A stretch of 64,000 bases of DNA from Charina bottae (Eukaryota; Chordata; Lepidosauria; Squamata; Charinaidae): positions 9,261,001 through 9,325,000 of the forward strand of contig JALMGJ010000006.1 in the NCBI GenBank assembly GCA_023362775.1, given 5' to 3'. Position 1 is the first letter of the stretch. Every line of letters begins with the position of its first letter. The translations under genes and the position numbers were made by a program. This document shows positions 53,945-61,849 of this stretch, piece after piece. Below the pieces are notes generated by a model. That model worked only from the letters and a program-made list of their open reading frames with translations. It did not search any database and was not told the origin of the DNA.

Positions 53945-54551
53945 GCTTTCAGCCCATCCTTGGTTCTACCACATGCTTATTCTGCTCCAGATGTTGCCTT
54001 TGTTGTATATGTGTCTCACCACTCTTTCTTGGGCATGTATCAACCCCATCCAATCATGACTTTCATGGTCCTCCTCTCCCACTCAATCCATTCCCTCATC
54101 CTTCATGTATTTGTTTTGTGATCCAGTTCTTATTCTTTCTCTCTCAACAGCTAATCTACCAGAATGCACATTTTTCGTACTGGTCACTCACATTTGTATT
54201 CAATCCACATACATTTATCTCTCATTCATTCTTGACTCTGTCTTTTCTAGTTTTATCACACACACTTAAGACCCCGTTCCCTCTTCATTCAGCTTCTATG
54301 TTTCTCTTGACAATCCCAACATATCACTGTAATGGTCTGTGGGAATATCCTTGAGAGACAGGAGGAGGAAGAGCCACACCCAGGGCAGCAATCAGATAAG
54401 AGACATCTGAGCCCACAGAAGGAATGGGGGAATGGAAAGCACCTCAGAAGGGACCCTCCCTAGTTCCCTGGAAGGTAAAGGAAAAGTGGGAGAGAGATGT
54501 GCTTTCAGACTTGCCAGATTCTGTTACTGTAACCTTACAATAAAGGTAGTG

Positions 54552-54860
54552 TATTGTCGAAGGCTCTCACGGCCAGAGTTCGATGGCTGTTGTGGGTCTT
54601 CCGGGCTGTGTGGCCGTGTTCTGGAAGTTGTGGTTCCTAACGTTTCGCCAGCATCTGTGGCCGGCATCTTCAGAGGGCAGGAGCACAGACAGAAGCGAAA
54701 TCTCAGTGCCCAGGTAGAGTGAGCACAGAGACTGGGCACAGAGATTTCGCTTCTGTCTGTGCTCCTGCCCCCTGAAGATGCCGGCCACAGATGCTGGCGA
54801 AACGTTAGGAACCACAACTTCCAGAACACGGCCACACAGCCCGGAAGACCCACAACAGCC
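54552..54860. mobile_element. Penelope-like palindrome, family 3
   Basis: Exact 13-base duplication AATAAAGGTAGTG at 54539-54551 and 54861-54873. The left end is the long one (TATTGTCGAAGGCTCTCACG); the right stops at CCCACAACAGCC. Arms meet near 54706-54735 (GTGCCCAGGTAGAGTGAGC...CTGGGCAC). Both arms keep AGATTTCGCTTCTGTCTGTG or its complement. Hammerhead-like core on the right arm at 54772-54815. Confidence 0.9.
54772..54815 (+). ncRNA. Hammerhead-ribozyme-like motif, family 3
   Basis: CTGAAGA (54772-54778), one unpaired T, a 6-bp hairpin GCCGGC-CACAGAT-GCTGGC (one G-T pair), GAAA at 54799-54802, then CGTT and AGGA. In the 13025 copy the bases before the core are TCCT, which pair with AGGA as stem I; here they are CCCC, so stem I is weakened. 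A mirror copy lies on the left arm. Confidence 0.55.
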
Positions 54861-55242
54861 AATAAAGGTAGTGTTAGTACTCATGGTGTTGGTTTCTTGT
54901 CTGGGCTACCTCGAAGGGCTGACAATCACTTCCATGTTACAAAATGGGCAGAAGCATACTTTTAAACTATGTTTAACAAATATTCATTTCTCACAACAGA
55001 CCATTTCTCACATTACTGACTCTACTACAATATGCACATCTTACCATTTTTCCATCCATTTCCCCATTTTTGGTAAATGTTCTTCAAAGGTATATAAATT
55101 CATCTACTTAGTCTAATTTTTTGACATCCATGTCTAACTTGCAATCATTCGCTCAATTTTCCTTATCAAATACAAATGCTATAGTCTTTGATAGGCTAAT
55201 TTTCAGATCTTTACTCCTTGTTGCATCTTACAGTCTATGACT

Positions 55243-55316
55243 GTTACTAACTGAAAACCTGAATGATTTGCTGCAAATGTTAGATAAACAAATCATTCAG
55301 GTTTTCAGTTAGTAAC
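55243..55316. repeat. Perfect 27-bp inverted repeat, 20-nt loop
   Basis: Left arm 55243-55269 (GTTACTAACTGAAAACCTG...) and right arm 55290-55316 are exact reverse complements around GCTGCAAATGTTAGATAAAC. It lies in the part of the old LINE that encodes the region just after the RT active site. The surrounding LINE is heavily decayed. Confidence 0.9.
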
Positions 55317-56260
55317 ATGGCATCATCTGTGTACAAAAGTACACATTCATTCATGTCCCCACCCAAGACACCTCTATGCACTCCTTATACATTTATCCCT
55401 AAACACATTAAGCAACTAATGGGATATTACATAATCTTGTCTCAGGCCTTGCTCAATCGTAACCCATTCACTGCACGTTCTAATTATTCTCACTCAAGTT
55501 TTTCTTCCAGCATATGCCAGTTTTGTCACATTCAACAACCAACTGTGAATTCATGCTCAGGTAAAACATTCCATAACATATATTTATTTATCATAGACTT
55601 TCTCTAGATCAACAAATATACAGTGAATATTCTCACAATTATATGTTTATCAGCTGTCATTCATATGTTTATCAGTGAATTTCTGCAAAGCAAAAGTATA
55701 GATTGCCCAGCATAAAGGCACATTGTATTTCCCAAATTTTGCTCATTATCATCTTTTATACCTTTTCAATCAGAATTCTGCCAAACACATTTCCGGGTAT
55801 GCTTAACAAGCTGATCTCCTGCAATTTTTGCATTCACTCTTACTATTTTTCCTTTGTATAAGCAAACAATAACGGCATTTTTCCAATCATCAGGCATAGA
55901 TACAGCCTTCACGTATACATAAAACATGTTGCATAGCCACTCCATAAACAGGTTTCACCCACATTTTAACATTCTCCAATTACAACATCTACACTTTTAC
56001 ATTTTTCATCATGCCCATGGCAATTTTTCATCAATTTTTTTCTTGGACATTCAGCCATTTTTCTTGGGCACCAATATCGGCAGCATTTGTTTCAATTCTA
56101 CTCTTCACTATTATTTCCATATAAGTTTCTAAAAAACTCCTTCCAGCATTCCCTCACTTCAGTTTGATCCATAATTACTTTTATTTTTAATTCAGTTCAC
56201 TCTCCTGAAAGTGCCATATTTAGCCCGCTTCATCAACCTCCCAAACAAATTTTATTTCTT

Positions 56261-57729
56261 TCAAAACTGCTCTGCATTTTCTCAGCATTTTTAACCTTAA
56301 CTGTTTCTTGCTCTCTAGACTACATTTTTGCAGCTATTATGCCTACCCGCCTATTCAACCCATTCATATTTTTTCCCCAGACCATATTCAGAACGTTGCA
56401 CATTTTTCCTAAATGAATATTATATTATCAACATTCACAGGAATGTAACAAGCAACTATTACTAACCAATGTTTTCTACTTTTATATGCATTCACAACCA
56501 TTCATACAGCAACCATTCATACTTTTTGCACACATTTTAGCCCTTTCATTCATAATGAAACCTACACCTTCATTTCCCTCCATGTATTCATCATCTCCAT
56601 TCATCCAGATCTCTTACATCCTTTCTCTTCCTTTTAGTTTCACAGGCATACGATGTACCTCATTTTTTTTTTCATTTTATTTGTTAGCTCATACATTTCA
56701 ACATTTATTTTTCTTACCTTCCATGTCATAATCTTGTATATTCCATGGTTGTCACTGATGGGCCATTGACCTCCACTGCTCATCATGGCTGTGGCCAATC
56801 TAAGATTTCCCATAATGCTTTTTGGTAAGATAGAGAAGGAGTAGCCTTATTTACCAGCCTTAAACCAGGCCCCATGCAGCATAACTGAAAACAGTAAAGA
56901 CAGTTTTGACTATTCAGCTTTGGCACATTTTGGCAGAGTGCCACAAAGGCCACTTTTACCTCAAGCACACTTACCATAGCTAGGTTCTCTAATCTAGAGA
57001 TGACCTTGCAAGCCAACTTTCTGTTGAAACTAGCAGGGTACCTTCACAAACTCAGGATGCAGCTCTCTGCTCACTCTGAAATAAACTTCTCACCTTTCTT
57101 GCTTTCTATCCTATGAAGAAGACATAATTCTTCTCAATGAGCATCCTATAGGACCAAGGCTATTGCTATTGAAATCAGTGCTAAACACCCAAGCTCAGTT
57201 GGACACTGTGCAGGCATTAGCTGTATCCAACCCAGGAGATGCCTTTCCTCTGACCTGCCAGGCAGTTATTCACCCATGGATCGTGGGGTGTGTCCTGCTT
57301 AACAGAGGCAATATTCTGTTTGAAGGGCTGGCCAGGTTCTGTCTTGTAAACCAGCAAAAGAAGCAGAGGAGGAAGAACAGGCAGGCACTTAGAGTTGAAC
57401 AACTGGTTGAATAGTGGTCACAAAGACCGGCTGGTGACAATCTTATCCATCATAGTGAAATGTAATACATTGCTACTTCAGTTACAACCATTATTTCAAA
57501 ACGTATTGTAGTTCTGTATATGTTAAACTGACAAATGCAAATTTCGTTTAGGTTCCTAGTCTCTTGGTGAAACTTTTCCAACCCACCTGTTAGCTTAGAA
57601 TATAGAATCTGTTGGGTTTTTTTCTTTTCTTTTTCTTTTATGCTTTCTTACAAATATACATACACCATAGTGAAATTTGTGCAATGGACTTGCATGCAGT
57701 GGGCCAATTTTCTGCTGCAATTAACTTCA
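56261..57729. other. Intronic sequence, no gene seen
   Basis: AT-rich to about 56750, then unique sequence. The frame 57163-57414 matches nothing recognised and may be chance. Confidence 0.4.
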
Positions 57730-57743
57730 TTTGTATAATGATA

Positions 57744-58076
57744 GTAAAGGTAAAGGTTCCCCCCGCAGATTTGTGCAGTCGTGTCCGACTCTAGGGGCCG
57801 GTGCTCATCTCCGTTTGTTAGCCGAAGAGCCAGCGTTGTCCGAAGACGCTTCCATGGTCATGTGGCCGCATGACGCGCGCGGAACGCTGTTACCTACCCA
57901 CCGAAGTGGTACCTATTCATCTACTTGCATTTGCATGCTTTCGAATTGCTAGGTTGGCAAGAGCTGGAGCTAGTGCGGGAGCTCACTCCGCATGCAGGGC
58001 TAGGGATTCGAACCTCCGAACTTGCGATCTTCCGATCGACAAGCCTGGCGTCTTACCCGCTGAGCCACCACGCCCC
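57744..58076 (-). mobile_element. tRNA-headed SINE, third family, perfect TSD
   Basis: TTTGTATAATGATA at 57730-57743 and 58077-58090 is an exact 14-base duplication. On the minus strand: tRNA-like head GTGGTGGCTCAGCGGGTAAG, B box GGTTCGAATCCC, GAATTGCTAGG-region body, TAGGGGCCGGTG, CGGACACGACTGCACAAATC and tail AACCTTTACCTTTAC. A relatively young copy; sister at 42924. Confidence 0.95.
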
Positions 58077-58090
58077 TTTGTATAATGATA

Positions 58091-59115
58091 CCATCATACA
58101 AATAGCATAGATTGATGCAACCTATGCAATCTCCATCCTTTGTGTGGCGATGTCACCATGCAAAAGGTAAATCCCTGTGATTTACTCTCTCTGTTCCCTG
58201 ATTTACTAGACTTTCCTCAATAACAGACATTCTACGTTGCCCATTTAATCCATTACAGTGAAATTCCATTGTGAGTATTTTGGTGTGTTGTGTGTGTGCA
58301 CAAGTGCTTAAAACATACCTATTTCCTATTGTGTGAACAACCCATGATTTTTCACTGAGAGCCTTGCAGCTTCAGAGATAAAAGCAGGGTTTGGCAACAT
58401 CTACCCTCAAGTCACACCCAGCCCATGAATATCTTTCACCAGATCCACACTGATTTATGCTGCCACCATGTGGTAACTCTCCCACAGATCAGCATTTGAG
58501 TTACAGAGCATCCCATGAAGCTTTCTGGCTAGTTTAGATAGGAGTGGCTAAAAGCTAGATCCCTGGGTGAGTTTCAGCAGATTGGCAAGGATTCCTGTCT
58601 CCAGTTATCTAAGAATAGCAAAGAGGGAGGGGCTGGGGAACTTGGAGATCTAGTGCTGGTACTGATGTCCAAATCCTGAGTTTGGACTGCTTTCATGCCA
58701 AACTACTCATTGGGCCTGCAGGGAGCTGCAGTTGGGAGCAGAGAGGAAAACCAGCACTGTTTCCATGATCTGTTAAAAGGTGAACTACCAGCAACAGTTG
58801 TAAAAAGGTCTGGTAGCCCCTTCTCTCATGAACACATTTTATTAAGAGGCGTACACTTCCATGTGCCACGGCTCCTTTCATCTGCACTGCACAGCTCACG
58901 ACAGCTTATGCCTTTTAATAACATGTTAATAAAATGTGTTAATTCAAAATGCTGCTACCAGACTCCTTCTGATTTTTGGCTCCAGTAGACTCTGCAGCTT
59001 TCTTCCTGGAGCCTGATAAGGTGGCAATCAGAATGTCATTGTTAAGGTGAAAAGTGTTATAGGCATGGAGTGTTATCTTAAGCTCTGATTGATTGATCGA
59101 TTAATTTGATTTCAC
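58091..59115. other. Intronic sequence, nothing recognised
   Basis: 58785-58950 has facing TTATTAA/GTTAATAAAATGTGTT blocks suggesting a worn element; ends not defined. Confidence 0.4.
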
Positions 59116-59128
59116 TAGCTTGAATTTA

Positions 59129-59724
59129 CTGTAGCTTGAATCATGTCAACTGGATTTCTATTTTCTCAGTGGAAACGTTTTGCTCCTTATCCAAGGAGCT
59201 TCTTCAGTCTGAGCAAAGTTGGTAAGGGAATCCTAAATATGTTTCTAGGTAGCTGTGTGACCTTACACCTGGGGCTAGGTCATGGTTATATTGAGATGTT
59301 ATTTTAAGTCCTTTTATCATCTAAAGGAGGATCGTTAAGATCACCATGCTGCTGTTGAGCTTGTGAAATGGTCTTAATCTTCCTAGGCACAGAAGACAAA
59401 GCAGGGAGGAAAATGGGGGAAAGATTGTGCCTGAGGCCCCCACCTCTTCACAAGCTCAACAGCAGCATGGTGATCTTAACGATCCTCCTTTAGATGATAA
59501 AAGGACTTAAAATAACATCTCAATATAACCATGACCTAGCCCCAGGTGTAAGGTCACACAGCTACCTAGAAACATATTTAGGATTCCCTTACTAACTTTG
59601 CTCAGACTGAAGAAGCTCCTTGGATAAGGAGTGAAACGTTTCCACTGAGAAAATAGAAATCCAGTTGACATGATTCAAGCTACAGACAATTCCACCTGGA
59701 TGACTGAGAACCTTCATAGACATA
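59129..59724. mobile_element. Penelope-like palindrome, family 1, copy 6
   Basis: (Numbered among seven palindromes; fifth of family 1.) Exact 13-base duplication TAGCTTGAATTTA at 59116-59128 and 59725-59737. The right end is long. The left arm runs about 90 bases further inward (to CCCCCACCTCTT at 59450) than the right arm, leaving an unpaired loop. Left-arm core (59165-59213, minus) reads GCAAAAC instead of GCGAAAC, losing the conserved G12; the right arm (59601-59649) keeps GTGAAAC. Confidence 0.88.
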
Positions 59725-59737
59725 TAGCTTGAATTTA

Positions 59738-60654
59738 GTTTTTGTCCTGGCTTTGCCCTTTCTTTCTCCCAGCCAGATCTCCGCCTGGAGAGTGGTCTTT
59801 GTAGCCCTCCTCCCCTGAAAGAGATACATGTCCCTAGTCTGAACCATGCCTGGATGGGAGTACAGCTCAAATTCTAAAGCTTTTCCATTAAAAAGCAAGT
59901 TCAACTTCCTGCCATAGAAAAAGCAAAAAAAAAAAAAAAGACCAGAGCGAAGACTGATATAAGATCTAGAAATAGCTTAAGGAGATGGACATGATGGAAA
60001 GAGTCGGATGTGGATGAGTTTAGCCATTGGTGGCCTAGATTGGAAGCGCTGTACATGGATTACCAGCCAGGGCAGCTGGAAGCTTAATGTTTCTGCTCTG
60101 TCTATAAAGCTAATTATCCTTTGCAAATTGCTTTGGAGAGAGTGATAGAACGTTGCATTGAAAGGCAACATTGTAAGAATTTTAAATAACTAATCAACTA
60201 ATTGTAAGGGTATGTCTTTTGCACCAGGTAAAGCCCTGGATTCTCGCAAAAGAATATCCTGGAACCTTGAGTCCTGTCCAACCTTCTTGAAATAATGAAA
60301 TAATGCCTCTGGACATTCTGACTGGAAATCCTGGGAGCTAGAATCGCACCATAAGGCCACCAGGTTGGAGTTACCTTGCTTGCTGCCTTAGAAGTGGAGC
60401 ATGCTCTATGAAGGTCCTTTTCTATTTGAGTTCCCTTCAGAGCCCTCAAGATTTGATGAGTTCCTCTACACTTCAGTCACTGCACAACTGCAAATATTGC
60501 AACCATTGGAAATCATAATACAGTATAAATAATAAGTATAAAGGGTCCTAGCAAAATTTGACTAAAAAGACCCTGATATCAGAATCAACGACAGTTACTG
60601 TTTATCTAAGTAAGCAAGAATCTTTCTCAATTGCTCCCCAACATTACTTCCCCT
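59738..60654. other. Intronic sequence, nothing recognised
   Basis: Contains a poly(A) run at about 59925-59939. No gene or element recognised. Confidence 0.4.
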
Positions 60655-60724
60655 CCCTCCCTCCCTCCCTCCCTCCCTCCCTTCCTACCTACCTACCTAC
60701 CTACCTACCTACCTACCTACCTAC
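60655..60724 (+). repeat. (CCCT)n-(CCTA)n microsatellite
   Basis: About seven CCCT units followed by about eleven CCTA units, a compound tract. Confidence 0.95.
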
Positions 60725-60839
60725 CAGTGCAATAAGAAATGGGGTGCCAGAAATACTCTACTGCTCTAGTTCTACAACATTATTGTTTAACTGGGATTCT
60801 TTAATGTTCAAAATATTCCAAAGATATTTTGGAGTATCT

Positions 60840-61115
60840 TTTAGCCTTCTGGAAGGCCATCAAGACCTGGCTTTTTTCCAGGTGCTGGGGTAGATTGAGG
60901 GTGTCTTGGGTTGGTTATTGAGTTATTGGTTATTGGGTTATTGGTTATTGGGTTGGTTATTGAGGCATCACAAGGGGTTGACTGAGGCACCAGGTTTTGG
61001 TTTCTGTTTCAATGTTTTGTTTTTATGGTTCTGCAGTTTTATTGTTGTTGTGAACTGGCCAGAGTTGCGTTTTAGATGGGCAGCCATGCAAATCTTATAA
61101 TTAATTAATTAATTA
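60840..61115 (+). mobile_element. L2-group LINE 3' end
   Basis: GCCTTCTGGAAGGCCATCAA (AFWKAIKTWLF-like), TTTTATTGTTGTTGTGAACT, GCCAGAGTTGCG, GATGGGCAGCC and an ATTA-repeat tail follow the end of an L2-type element. GGTTATTGGGTTATTG units at 60915-60960 are a local tandem repeat. Confidence 0.6.
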
Positions 61116-61362
61116 ATGTTTAAAATCAAAATCCCAACACAGCCCTATGCAAAGCAGAAGGTGGGAAATCACTGGAATCACCCTCTAAAGCAGGAGGTAG
61201 CTAGACATTGCCCAGTAAAGGTAGGAATAGCAAGCTATGCATTAATCTTTCACAATGTTTTTAATCGGCTCATGTGCCAGTTCCACTGCCTATAGTCCTC
61301 ACTAAAATACTTGCAGAATCAGGTTTTTTTAGGATCATAAAAGGCAACTGAATTTCTATTTG
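61116..61362. other. Intronic sequence, nothing recognised
   Basis: Short unique stretch before the purine tract. Confidence 0.4.
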
Positions 61363-61617
61363 AGGAAGGAAGGAAGGAAGGAAGGAAGGAAGGAAGGAAG
61401 GAAGGAAGGAAGGAAGGAAGGAAGGAAGGAAGGAAGGAAGGAAGGAAGGAAGGAAGTGAGGGGAAGGGAAGGGAAGGGAAGGGAAGGGAAGGGAAGGGAA
61501 GGGAAGGGAAGGGAAGGGAAGGGAAGGGAAGGGAGGGAGGGAGGAAGGAAGGAAGGAAGGAAGGAAGGAAGGAAGGAAGGAAGGAAGGAAGGAAGGAAGG
61601 AAGGAAGGAAGGAAGGA
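61363..61617 (+). repeat. (GGAA)n-(GGGAA)n-(GGAA)n compound tract
   Basis: About 23 GGAA units, GTGA interruption at 61455, about 14 GGGAA units (61461-61530), three GGGA units, then about 18 GGAA units. Purine only apart from one T. The long lysine/glutamate/glycine and leucine/proline/serine frames across it are artefacts. Confidence 0.97.
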
Positions 61618-61849
61618 GTAAAAGAGAGATAGACAGGATACATAAGATAGATGAAATTCAGAAATCCTTCTGTATGGCTGTCTTAGCTGACTTTTGATTC
61701 ATTTAGTCATAACTGCTTGATAATTTGTTATTGGTTGTTTAATCAATTGATGGGAGACTTGGAACTGAAGAGTTGATTGGTTTGCCCAAATGTTGCATAC
61801 ATTCAGTTGTTTAGATATCTGCATGTGGCCTGAAAAGTGGTGACTAAAG

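Larger units (their letters stand above)
54328..54924 (+). mobile_element. Solo LTR, third copy, interrupted
   Basis: Starts TGTAATGGTCTGTGGG and ends GAAGGGCTGACA. Exact 5-base duplication ATCAC at 54323-54327 and 54925-54929. It is about 275 bases without the Penelope palindrome that sits just after its AATAAA. Inserted into the LINE remnant. Confidence 0.88.
53945..56260 (-). pseudogene. Ancient LINE reverse-transcriptase remnant
   Basis: Read on the minus strand, broken frames keep recognisable pieces in RT order: MPDDWKNAVIVCLYKGK (about 55890-55840), a VFG/ILIEK region, FTVYL...LEK-type, LWNVLPEHEF, an RPET/GLRQ-like part, TDDAM-like LLTENLNDL (about 55270), then DEFIYL and TFTKNGEMDGKMVRC (about 55050). 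These match the palm, AYDKV-like, GLRQG and YADDA-region order of an APE-type LINE. Many stops and frameshifts; family unnamed. Split by the solo LTR at 54328. Confidence 0.65.

Noticed and set aside
54432..55116. Several frames of about 100 residues rich in shared peptides
   Set aside because: They read the solo LTR and the Penelope palindrome on both strands.
57870..58110. tRNA gene
   Set aside because: The tRNA-like head belongs to a SINE with a 14-base duplication and a LINE-type tail; no mature tRNA fold with an anticodon stem was found.
8709..59724. CRISPR-like spaced repeats
   Set aside because: The repeats are dispersed, palindromic, have target duplications, and the host is a vertebrate.
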